A stretch of 9,320 nucleotides of DNA from contig JANLYD010000340.1 in assembly GCA_031365465.1 (NCBI GenBank), positions 1 to 9,320 on the forward strand, read 5' to 3'. Source of the stretch: JABFRJ01 sp031365465 (GTDB lineage Bacteria; Pseudomonadota; Alphaproteobacteria; Rhizobiales; Hyphomicrobiaceae). Positions 1 through 6,316 of the stretch are shown here, piece after piece; within the stretch, counting starts at the first letter, position 1, and each line of letters starts with the position of its first letter. A model generated the notes under the pieces. That model saw only the letters and a list, made by a program, of their open reading frames with translations. It was not told where the DNA came from and did not search any database. Both the position numbers and the translations under genes were made by a program.

Positions 1-484
1 ACACTGTTCCGCTGTCTCCGAGAACCTGCAGCTTCCGCACCCGATCCTCAGGGAGTTCTCTCGCTAGCACCAGAGATACTTCGCGGCGAAAATCGCGAGT
101 TTTTTTCTCGCGATGCCAATACTGATCGGCAACAATTCGCGACGCGTTAGCCACTAAAGCAATTGCGAACGGCAGTTGCACTTCTGTACATGCGCGCGTC
201 ATCCTGCCGCCCACGAATTCACAGCCGTACTCTTTCGCGATGCGGGCAAATTTTTGCGCTAAAGCTCGTGTCGAATCGACGCCAGCTACGGCTAAAGCCA
301 TCGATCCAAACCCGGCGTCATGCACAACGTAATTGTCGCCCACCACATTCACGACGACCGAAACGCATTGCCCGTTTGGATACACCACCGGCATCTGAAC
401 TTCCATGCCGAGATTCGTTTCGCGCGCTGACACAAGCGCCTTACTGATTTTCTCAAGTTCGATTGTTGTAAGTTGTCGTGCCAT
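1..484 (-). CDS. DUF1828-like protein, 3' end cut by window edge
   Basis: Reading the minus strand from the ATG at 484-482 gives an open frame of 161 complete codons to the window edge with no stop, so the C-terminus is missing. The protein starts MARQLTTIELEKISKAL. Residues about 27-62 form a beta-rich stretch (VSVVVNVVGDNYVVHDAGFG), followed by a helical segment containing KEYGCEFVGGRM and PFAIALVANASRIVADQYW. That order (a strand pair ending in a 'D-G' turn, an 'xYGxxxxGG' stretch, then a long helix ending near an aromatic residue) is the pattern I associate with Pfam DUF1828, whose function is unknown. This match is from memory and not confirmed. Its start overlaps the stop of the upstream gene as TGATG, implying translational coupling. 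Base composition is lower in GC than the cys genes, and at least three leucines use TTA, a codon expected to be rare here, which suggests transfer. Confidence 0.62.
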   Translation of the reverse strand, partial: MARQLTTIELEKISKALVSARETNLGMEVQMPVVYPNGQCVSVVVNVVGDNYVVHDAGFGSMALAVAGVDSTRALAQKFARIAKEYGCEFVGGRMTRACTEVQLPFAIALVANASRIVADQYWHREKKTRDFRREVSLVLARELPEDRVRKLQVLGDSGTV

Positions 485-942
485 CAGAGCAGACTCAGTT
501 GGGGCGGCTCGTGAGGTGGCGGATTATAAGCCATCGCTGACCGGATGTTAGAACGCTTGCAGAATTCGAGCAACCAATCCCGGTGACTCATTTCCCGCTT
601 ATCGGGAACGGCATCACGTATAGGAAATCGCTGCCAATGAGTTTCATACACAGCTTCGAGTGTCGTGACGTTGATGTGAAACGTCCCAGGATTTACATCA
701 AGGTTGTAAACGCGAACCGGCCCTAAAAGTAGACTGAAGCTCATTTTTTGCGGTAATCGCGATACGTGTGCAGTCATACGCAACTCGCCATTTACTTCCG
801 GCATTGAGAGACATTGCAATACCTTAACGACTTCTCGATAGTCGGCGTGGGTTTTCTTTCTCCAGATACAGGCACCTGAGACGGTCTTTTCGGCGGCAAT
901 GTAACGGTCAACGTCTATCCGAAAAGGTTCGTCGTTATTCAT
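484..942 (-). CDS. Uncharacterised 152-aa protein, first gene of coupled pair
   Basis: I chose the ATG at 942-940 (MNNDEPFRIDVD). An in-frame TTG at 954 would add four residues, and neither start has a clear Shine-Dalgarno sequence. The protein is soluble, with no signal peptide or membrane segment. An N-terminal stretch (VDRYIAAEKTVSGACIWRKK) is followed by a probable beta region (about 53-92) and a C-terminal helix at 119-133 (SHRDWLLEFCKRSNI), then a proline-rich tail. The pattern FHI...THWQRFP...WLLEF....NI vaguely recalls the DUF6978 family as I remember it, but this is unverified and I assign no function. The stop TGA shares its last base with the ATG of the DUF1828-like gene, so the two are probably co-translated. 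The gene begins 32 bases after the leuD stop and has about 50% GC in the stretches I counted, clearly lower than cysN. Confidence 0.68.
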   Translation of the reverse strand: MNNDEPFRIDVDRYIAAEKTVSGACIWRKKTHADYREVVKVLQCLSMPEVNGELRMTAHVSRLPQKMSFSLLLGPVRVYNLDVNPGTFHINVTTLEAVYETHWQRFPIRDAVPDKREMSHRDWLLEFCKRSNIRSAMAYNPPPHEPPQLSLL

Positions 943-958
943 CACGGCATACAATCCG

Positions 959-964
959 ATTATA
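959..964 (-). promoter_or_regulatory. Possible -10 box (TATAAT) for the coupled gene pair
   Basis: The minus strand reads TATAAT exactly at 964-959, in the 32-base gap between the leuD stop and the ATG at 942. Transcription would start near 952 and give a leader of about 10 bases, which fits the lack of a Shine-Dalgarno sequence. No convincing -35 hexamer is found 16-18 bases upstream, where the sequence is the GC-rich end of leuD. Read-through from leuD is the alternative. Confidence 0.3.
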
Positions 965-974
965 GCCGCATTGA

Positions 975-1580
975 TTACAGCCAGGGCTTTTCGGTTTTGG
1001 CTTTGGCTTCGTAGCTGTCGATGGCTTTGCCTTTGGCCATGGTGATGCCGATGTTGTCGAGGCCGTTGACGAGGCAGTGCTTGCGATAGGCGTCCATGTC
1101 GAATTTGACCACGCCGCCGTCGGGACCGCGAATTTCCTGCGCTTCGAGATCGACGGAAAGGGTGGCGTTGGCGCCGCGTTGCGCGTCGTCCATCAGCTTT
1201 TCGAGATCCTGCGGCGAGACCTTGATCGGCAGAATGCCGTTCTGGAAACAGTTGTTGTAGAAGATGTCAGCGAAGTCGGTGGAGATGACGCAGCGAATGC
1301 CGAAGTCGAGCAAGGCCCAGGGGGCATGCTCGCGGCTTGACCCGCAGCCGAAGTTGTCGCCGGCGACGAGGATTTCGGCCTTGCGATAAGCCGGCTTGTT
1401 GAGCACGAAGTCAGGCTTTTCCTTGCCTTGTTCGTCGTAGCGCAATTCCGAAAACAGATGTTTGCCGAGTCCGGTCCGCTTGATGGTTTTCAGGAATTGT
1501 TTGGGAATGATCGCGTCGGTGTCGATGTTGATCATCGGCATGGGTGCTGCGACGGCGGTGAGCTTGGTGAATTTCTGCAT
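975..1580 (-). CDS. leuD: 3-isopropylmalate dehydratase small subunit (LeuD)
   Basis: LeuD is the small subunit of isopropylmalate isomerase. With the [4Fe-4S] large subunit LeuC it converts 2-isopropylmalate to 3-isopropylmalate in cytosolic leucine biosynthesis. The 201-residue protein is of normal length. It shows the N-terminal MINIDTDAIIPKQFL motif (residues 16-30) and the family hallmark DNFGCGSSREHAPWALLDFG (75-94) of the swivelling aconitase-type domain, followed by DIFYNNCFQNGILPI (105-119). The ATG at 1580 gives the canonical start MQKFTKLTAVAAPM. A purine-rich stretch (GAGGA, then CGAGA) lies just upstream as a weak ribosome site. leuC is not in the window. The gene is 100 bases downstream of an unknown small gene on the same strand and is followed closely by the low-GC pair. 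I am very confident of the identity. Confidence 0.96.
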   Translation of the reverse strand: MQKFTKLTAVAAPMPMINIDTDAIIPKQFLKTIKRTGLGKHLFSELRYDEQGKEKPDFVLNKPAYRKAEILVAGDNFGCGSSREHAPWALLDFGIRCVISTDFADIFYNNCFQNGILPIKVSPQDLEKLMDDAQRGANATLSVDLEAQEIRGPDGGVVKFDMDAYRKHCLVNGLDNIGITMAKGKAIDSYEAKAKTEKPWL

Positions 1581-1666
1581 GAGCGTCTCGGAGTCCTCGA
1601 ACGGCGCGGCGTGTGACGGTTCGAGGTCTTTTAACAGGCCGAACCCAGCGAGGCGAGGGGGAGTGC

Positions 1667-1680
1667 CGCGCTAAAGCGCG
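1667..1680 (-). terminator. Short stem-loop right after the 147-aa gene
   Basis: CGCGC at 1667-1671 and GCGCG at 1676-1680 form a perfect 5-bp stem around a 4-base loop, directly abutting the stop codon of the gene at 1681-2124. There is no T-run after it on the minus strand, so intrinsic termination would be weak. It may instead be an mRNA-end or processing hairpin ahead of leuD. The other 86 bases up to leuD hold nothing I can name. Confidence 0.3.
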
Positions 1681-2124
1681 TCATGCCCGCAATCCGTCGG
1701 CGAGGGCGCGAAAATAGCCTTCCGCATCGAGGAGCGTTTCGAGGCGGGTCGGACCGCGATTGCTGGCATGAGAGGCTGACGCGAGGCCGGCCGTCAGGGG
1801 CGCCTCCAGGCGGGACAACCGGCGCTTCAAGCCGCCGAGTTTGCGGCCGTCGAGGGCGGATTCGAGGACCGACACGAGATCGTCGAGATAGCCGGAGATG
1901 CGCCCGAGTTCGCGCACGGCGTCGCGACGGGCGGCCACGTCCCAGGGTGCGCGCTCGAGAATTGTGAATGCGCGAGAGGCGCGCGCGAACGTGGCTGCAA
2001 TTTCGTCGGCATAGCCGGCGAGCTTTTCACGGCGGGCCTGATCCAATACGAGCAGGGCTGCATGCCATGCTTGGATCGTGCGGGTAATTCCAACGAGGCG
2101 GAGCAGAAAGTCGCTTAGCGGCAT
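1681..2124 (-). CDS. Hypothetical alpha-helical protein, 147 aa
   Basis: I do not recognise this protein. The frame has strong high-GC coding character and begins MPLSDFLLRLVGITRTIQAW. Predicted by eye, it is almost entirely helical: amphipathic helices at about 5-32, 34-57, 63-91 (DAVRELGRISGYLDDLVSVL) and 98-116, a loop rich in Ser, Asn and Gly (about 117-125), and a last helix with LETLLDAEGYFRALADGL (128-145). It has no cysteine, no signal peptide and no long hydrophobic segment, so it is probably a small cytosolic or coiled-coil protein. It lies 100 bases upstream of leuD on the same strand and could be cotranscribed with it. The ATG at 2124 has only a weak nearby ribosome site, while a perfect AGGAGG lies 19 bases away, 7 bases before an in-frame CTG. 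The true start may therefore be four codons upstream. Confidence 0.72.
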   Translation of the reverse strand: MPLSDFLLRLVGITRTIQAWHAALLVLDQARREKLAGYADEIAATFARASRAFTILERAPWDVAARRDAVRELGRISGYLDDLVSVLESALDGRKLGGLKRRLSRLEAPLTAGLASASHASNRGPTRLETLLDAEGYFRALADGLRA

Positions 2125-2132
2125 GTGTGCAC

Positions 2133-2151
2133 CCAGGGTTCACCCTCCTGG
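2133..2151 (-). promoter_or_regulatory. Shine-Dalgarno AGGAGG inside a small inverted repeat
   Basis: On the minus strand AGGAGG (2149-2144) overlaps the arm of a CCAGG...CCTGG inverted repeat (2151-2147 and 2137-2133). A competing inner pairing AGGGT/ACCCT is also possible. From the AGGAGG there are 7 bases to an in-frame CTG (2136-2134) and 19 to the first ATG (2124). This either marks an unusual CTG start or a ribosome site brought near the ATG by folding. Confidence 0.35.
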
Positions 2152-2200
2152 ATGCAAGAACTCTAGCGCATGCTCGCGCGCAATTCCAGATTGCAGATCA

Positions 2201-2223
2201 GAGAAACTGCATCTTTCGATGCA
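2201..2223 (-). terminator. Candidate terminator of the receiver gene
   Basis: On the minus strand TGCATC and GATGCA form a perfect 6-bp stem closed by a GAAA tetraloop, followed by GTTTCTC. It lies about 100 bases downstream of the receiver gene stop, in a gene-free gap (2125-2322). The T-tract is poor, so the call is tentative. The rest of the gap shows no open frame with coding character. Confidence 0.35.
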
Positions 2224-2322
2224 CACAGTTAACGTTGGCCGTTGGTCGAGTAGCCTTTCGACATCATGGCATCGGCGAGGTCACCGCCACCTCACGCCCG
2301 ACCGCCAGGGCTGGGGTGCATT

Positions 2323-2730
2323 TCAAGCGAAGGGGATGACTGAAATCGCGCTCGCAGGTCGCGCGGGAAAAACCGCCTGCTCAATGGCCGTGCGCAACGC
2401 AAGCTCGGTATAGGGTTTTTGTACCGCATGCGGGCCGAAAAAGTGACTGTTGCGCTCAGAGGGATTTGTTCCGGAAGCGATCACGAACGGACAGCCGCGA
2501 GCCGTCAACACCGCCACGACGGGCTCGATACTGCCGTCCTGGAGAGAGGCATCGAGGATCGCGACGTCGAATGTGTTGGCCGATACAAATGCCAAGGCGT
2601 CGGCGACGCGCGTTGCGGACCCGGCAATGACACAAGTCCAATCTGCCATCATTTCCTCGAGCGCCCACAACAGCATTGGCTCATCCTCGGCCAAAAACAC
2701 CCGGAGCCCTGAAAGCGATGGCGTGATCAC
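2323..2730 (-). CDS. Single-domain response regulator (receiver only)
   Basis: This is a phosphoacceptor protein of two-component signalling, 135 residues, consisting of one CheY-like receiver domain with no output domain. Key residues are visible: the acidic pair E15-D16 (VFLAEDEP), phosphoacceptor D60 at the end of beta-3 (FDVAILDASL), S86 in VIASG as the beta-4 hydroxyl residue, and K105-P106 (VQKPYTE) at the end of beta-5. The start is a GTG at 2730, preceded by AAGGTCAGGG, which holds two possible ribosome sites. The protein begins VITPSLSGLRVFLAEDEP, with the initiator read as Met. It is divergent from the hybrid histidine kinase at 2908, with a 177-base shared intergenic region, so the two are probably one signalling unit. 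It may act as a phosphate sink, a shuttle or a protein-protein regulator. Receiver identity is firm; the partner and pathway are inferred. Confidence 0.88.
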   Translation of the reverse strand: MITPSLSGLRVFLAEDEPMLLWALEEMMADWTCVIAGSATRVADALAFVSANTFDVAILDASLQDGSIEPVVAVLTARGCPFVIASGTNPSERNSHFFGPHAVQKPYTELALRTAIEQAVFPARPASAISVIPFA

Positions 2731-2907
2731 GGAGCCCTGACCTTGGAAGGGCGGGCTTTCGACCCTTCATGATATTTCGAGCGGTTTGACGGTACGCGAG
2801 CAGCCATTCGCCAGCATAGCATGCATTTTCCTTGCGCATAGGGCGATCCCTGCTGCATGTCATGGGAGCCAGCGGTGATGTGCCCTGCATCATCCCGTGA
2901 GAGCCCC
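2731..2907. promoter_or_regulatory. Divergent intergenic region between receiver and kinase genes
   Basis: This gap must hold the promoters of both signalling genes. On the plus strand a TTGACG lies at 2786-2791, but no acceptable -10 box follows at 16-18 bases. I see no strong inverted repeat or consensus promoter, so only the location is supported. Confidence 0.3.
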
Positions 2908-4743
2908 ATGTCATACCTTTTTGACCGCCTGCAGTCGCGGATACCCGAGGTAGCCAGCGCTTCCATTGCCGTGCTGATGGTTTTGCTTGTGGCTCTGGTG
3001 TATGCGCATGAGCGAGCGGTGGTCTGGGTCACCCACACGGCGGAAGTCAAGGCGGCCATTTCCGAAGTGTTCGACCAGGTTCAGGAGGCGGAAGCCGGAA
3101 CTCGTGGGTTTATCATCACGGGCGACGAAGCCTACCTCGAGCATTACCAGCTTGCGCTCAAAACCATTTGGCCGTCCGTAGCGCTGCTCAAGAACCTGAC
3201 CAGAGACAACGCCGAACAGCAGCAGTCCATTGCGCGGCTGACTCCCGCCATCGAGCGCCGCTTTATGATGTTGTCTGAGTCCATTCGACACCAGCGAAGC
3301 AAACCGGCCGCCGATGTCGCGACTGACGTGCGAGACCGCGGTGGATTGGCGCTCATGAAACCGGTGCGCGACGACATCGAGCGGTTGATTAAGGCGGAAA
3401 ACGCTCTGTTCGTATCCCGCATCGCTGACACGCAACGCCTCAGAGGGTTTGTGCTGGCTGTCGTTGTTGTGACCTTTCTGTTGTTGATTGCCGCTTTCGC
3501 CGCGTGGGTATGGCATTCGCAGCGCGAGGCGCGTCAGCGCGTTACGGCCAATCTCGAGCGAGAGAGCAACGAAGCGCAGATCCGCCAGATGCAGAAAATC
3601 GAAGCGGTCGGGCAGTTGACCGGCGGGCTTGCGCACGATCTCAACAACATGCTGGCCGTAATCATCAGCGGTATCACGCTCACGCAAAAGCGGCTGGCGG
3701 CAGGTGATGCGAACGTGCAGCGGTTCGTCGACGCAGCCCTCGAAGGCGCCAACAGAGCCGCGACGCTCACAACGCGATTGATGGCGTTTTCCCGCCAATC
3801 TCCTCTCAGCCCCACGACGGTCGACGCGAACAAGTTGATCTTGGGCATGACCGACATGATGCAGCGAACGATTGGAGAAACGATCCAGCATCAGACTGTT
3901 TTGAGCGCCGGCATCTGGCACGCGACCGCCGACGTCGGGCAACTCGAAAACGTCATTCTAAATCTTGCCATCAACGCCCGTGACGCGATGCCGGACGGCG
4001 GCAAGCTGACGATCGAGACATCCAACTGTCACTTCGACAACACCTATGCGGCAAGCAATTCTGTTCCAAGCGGTGACTACGTCCTGATCACGGTCACCGA
4101 CACAGGCGAGGGCATGACGCCTGACGTTGCTGCCAAAGCATTCGATCCGTTTTTCACCACCAAGGGTGTCGGCAAGGGAACCGGGCTCGGCCTGTCGCAG
4201 GTATTCGGGTTCATGAAACAGTCAGGTGGTCACATCAAGATTTACTCCGAGGTTGGACACGGGACGACGGTCAAGCTGTATTTACCGCGCCTTTACGACG
4301 CCGGCCCCAATGCCGAAAGCAATACAGCCAAGGTCGAAGCCTGGCCCAATCTGCTGAAGGACCGCACCGGCAATCTCATCCTCGTCGTCGAGGATGATGA
4401 TCGCGTCCGCGAGATGACGGTCGCGGCCTTGCGCGAGCTCGGTTATCTGGTGATCCATGCCGACGGCGCGATCAACGCTCTCAAGCAGTTGGACAGCCAC
4501 CCGGATACCACCATGCTGTTTACCGATATCGTCATGCCCGACGTCAACGGCCGGCAATTGGCGGCCGAAGCTTTGAAGCGACGTCCGGACATCAGAGTGC
4601 TCTACACCACGGGCTTCACCCGCAATGCGATCGTGCACAGCGGCAAACTCGATGCCGGGCTGCATTTCATCGCCAAGCCGTTCACGCTTGTCCAGCTCGA
4701 CGCAAAGATGACGGCCGTGCTTTCTGGAGCGGCCGCAGCATAG
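2908..4743 (+). CDS. CHASE3 hybrid sensor histidine kinase
   Basis: This is an inner-membrane sensor kinase with a fused receiver, 611 residues from the ATG at 2908. Order: TM1 (about 18-34); a periplasmic CHASE3-like sensor helix bundle (about 36-178) with the EAEAGTRGFIITGDEAYLEHY motif region at 60-80; TM2 (181-202); a linker helix with no HAMP domain; the HisKA-type dimerisation helix with phosphoacceptor H243 (GQLTGGLAHDLNNMLA); and the HATPase domain with N box (NLAINARDAM, 352-361), G1 (DTGEGM, 398-403) and G2 (GKGTGLGLS, 422-430). The C-terminal receiver has acidic residues 495-498, phosphoacceptor D540 (LFTDIVMPDVNG) and K590-P591. All catalytic residues are present, so it should be active. 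In-frame upstream ATGs at 2857 and 2878 exist; 2878 has a GGGAG 9 bases before it. I prefer 2908 because the extra residues look non-coding. The ligand is unknown. Confidence 0.92.
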   Translation: MSYLFDRLQSRIPEVASASIAVLMVLLVALVYAHERAVVWVTHTAEVKAAISEVFDQVQEAEAGTRGFIITGDEAYLEHYQLALKTIWPSVALLKNLTRDNAEQQQSIARLTPAIERRFMMLSESIRHQRSKPAADVATDVRDRGGLALMKPVRDDIERLIKAENALFVSRIADTQRLRGFVLAVVVVTFLLLIAAFAAWVWHSQREARQRVTANLERESNEAQIRQMQKIEAVGQLTGGLAHDLNNMLAVIISGITLTQKRLAAGDANVQRFVDAALEGANRAATLTTRLMAFSRQSPLSPTTVDANKLILGMTDMMQRTIGETIQHQTVLSAGIWHATADVGQLENVILNLAINARDAMPDGGKLTIETSNCHFDNTYAASNSVPSGDYVLITVTDTGEGMTPDVAAKAFDPFFTTKGVGKGTGLGLSQVFGFMKQSGGHIKIYSEVGHGTTVKLYLPRLYDAGPNAESNTAKVEAWPNLLKDRTGNLILVVEDDDRVREMTVAALRELGYLVIHADGAINALKQLDSHPDTTMLFTDIVMPDVNGRQLAAEALKRRPDIRVLYTTGFTRNAIVHSGKLDAGLHFIAKPFTLVQLDAKMTAVLSGAAAA

Positions 4744-4745
4744 AG

Positions 4746-4791
4746 CCGCTGCGAGGGAATGAATGCGGGGATGCCGTCCGGCATGCAGCGG
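4746..4791. terminator. Nested stem-loops between convergent genes
   Basis: The 67-base gap between the kinase stop and the cysN stop holds a perfect 7-bp outer pair, CCGCTGC (4746-4752) with GCAGCGG (4785-4791). Inside it and touching its right arm is ATGCCG-TC-CGGCAT (4771-4784). The position between two convergent genes suggests a bidirectional terminator. There is no T-tract on either strand, so it may need Rho or act as an mRNA 3' end. Confidence 0.4.
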
Positions 4792-4810
4792 GCCATTCTC
4801 ACGTCTGATC

Positions 4811-6316
4811 TCACTTTAGATCCAAGCGCGCCTGTACGCCGGCGGCATGCATCACGTTGACGACTTCCTGCGCGCGGCGGCGAAACTCGCTTTGCGTTCC
4901 CTCGCGACCGACGAGATCGGCGCACACCCCGAGTTCCAGCGTGGCTCGTGTCAGCACGAACACGGGTGTCTCAGGGATTGAAACTGCTGCGCCGTCGCCG
5001 TTATCGCGCCGCGCCGACGTGATGACGCCGCCGGCCACGGTCGCACCCGTGATCGCGTCGACGAGCAGGAACGCGCCGGTTTCGGGGTTGTCGCGGAATG
5101 TATCGACGGCCGTCGCCCGCGCCAGCTTGAACGTCGCCACAGCGATGTCGTTGACCGCGCAATGGGCGGACTTGGTACGTCCCAGCGTTTCCAGATCCAG
5201 CAACGACTGCACCTCCACGCGGGACACCGGCACCAGATCGGTCGCCGTCCTGAGCAGATAGCGCGTTGCGGGGTCGAACGGCGTCTCGGCCATCCACACC
5301 AGATGTCCGTCGATCGCCGTCGCAGCGATCGCGACCGCCTCCGGCGCCGAGAGGAGTGCGCCCCGCGACACGTCGATGTCGCGATCGAGCACAAGCGCGA
5401 TAGCCTGTCCGTGACCGGCACTTGCGAGATTGCCGTCCATCGTCGCGATGCGGCGGATGCGCGCTTCGCGACCACTCACGGTATCGACGACGAGATCGCC
5501 GACTTTGACCCGGCCCGCTGCGATCGTGCCAGCGAGGCCACGAAAATCCTGCCCGTCGCGCAAGACCGTCTGCACCGGCATGCGGAACGGGCGAACGGCC
5601 GCGGGCAGATCAGGCAACGCGGAAAGATGATCGAGCAGCGTCGGGCCGCGATACCAGCCCATGCGTGTGGACGCACGTGCGACGTTGTCGCCGGTCACTG
5701 CAGCGACCGGAATGGCCAGCGCGTCAGCGAACCCGAAGCGTTGCCGCAGTGCGTCGAAATCCGCTTCGATGGCGCGGAATGTCGATTCGGACCAGTCGAC
5801 TAGGTCCATCTTGTTGACGGCCAGCAGCACGCGGCGCACGCCGAACAGATGCAGGATCGCTGCGTGCCGCCGGGTTTGGTGCTTGATGCCGTGCCGCGCG
5901 TCGATCAGCATGACGGCCACGTCGGCGTGGCTGGCGCCACTGGCCATGTTGCGCGTGTATTGCTCGTGGCCGGGGCTGTCGATGATCACGAAGCGGCGCT
6001 GCGCGGTATCGAATGTTCGCCAGGCGATGTCGATCGTGATGCCCTGCTCGCGCTCGGCGATCAATCCATCGACCAGCAGGCTGTAGTCGAGATGCTCGCC
6101 GTTGAGCACGCGCCGATCCGAGCGCTCAAGCGCCGCCCGTTGATCGTCGAACAGATCCGACGCGTCCCACAGCAACCGTCCGATCAGCGTCGACTTGCCG
6201 TCGTCGACCGAACCACACGTCAGCACGCGCACGATGCCTGTGAGATCTTGCTTCGGGAGCGAAATATCGAGCGGCGCGGCGACAGCTTTCAAGGCCAGAT
6301 TTGAACGCGCGCGCAT
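4811..6316 (-). CDS. cysN: Sulfate adenylyltransferase subunit 1, GTPase (CysN)
   Basis: CysN is the GTP-hydrolysing subunit of ATP sulfurylase. Together with CysD it activates sulfate to adenylylsulfate, GTP hydrolysis driving the unfavourable reaction in the cytosol. The 501-residue protein is an EF-Tu-type translational GTPase relative: P-loop GSVDDGKS (35-42), switch region ITIDIAWR (93-100), G3 DSPGH (113-117), G4 NKMD (168-171), then beta-barrel domains 2 and 3. It ends at ARLDLK without the C-terminal APS-kinase domain found in CysNC/NodQ fusions. The start is the ATG at 6316, which shares one base with the cysD stop (TGATG) and has AAGGG 8 bases upstream. The frame stays open further upstream to 6475, but that extension lies inside cysD and does not resemble CysN. 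It is the last gene of the cysHDN operon. Confidence 0.95.
   Translation of the reverse strand: MRARSNLALKAVAAPLDISLPKQDLTGIVRVLTCGSVDDGKSTLIGRLLWDASDLFDDQRAALERSDRRVLNGEHLDYSLLVDGLIAEREQGITIDIAWRTFDTAQRRFVIIDSPGHEQYTRNMASGASHADVAVMLIDARHGIKHQTRRHAAILHLFGVRRVLLAVNKMDLVDWSESTFRAIEADFDALRQRFGFADALAIPVAAVTGDNVARASTRMGWYRGPTLLDHLSALPDLPAAVRPFRMPVQTVLRDGQDFRGLAGTIAAGRVKVGDLVVDTVSGREARIRRIATMDGNLASAGHGQAIALVLDRDIDVSRGALLSAPEAVAIAATAIDGHLVWMAETPFDPATRYLLRTATDLVPVSRVEVQSLLDLETLGRTKSAHCAVNDIAVATFKLARATAVDTFRDNPETGAFLLVDAITGATVAGGVITSARRDNGDGAAVSIPETPVFVLTRATLELGVCADLVGREGTQSEFRRRAQEVVNVMHAAGVQARLDLK

Noticed and set aside
163..447. Plus-strand open frame of 94 codons
   Set aside because: It lies antisense to the DUF1828-like gene, has a composition unlike a real protein, and has no ribosome site.
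1..974. Insertion sequence or integrase around the low-GC pair
   Set aside because: No transposase, terminal inverted repeats or tRNA attachment site is visible; the left boundary is outside the window.
2911..3942. Minus-strand open frame of 343 codons inside the histidine kinase gene
   Set aside because: It is antisense to an unmistakable kinase; in GC-rich genes the opposite strand often stays open by codon bias.
4811..4900. CysNC/NodQ-type fusion with APS kinase
   Set aside because: CysN ends after its beta-barrel domains; no kinase P-loop follows before the convergent gene.
5162..5803. Plus-strand open frame of 213 codons across cysN
   Set aside because: It is a His/Arg/Asp-rich shadow typical of antisense GC-rich DNA, while cysN motifs are intact on the other strand.
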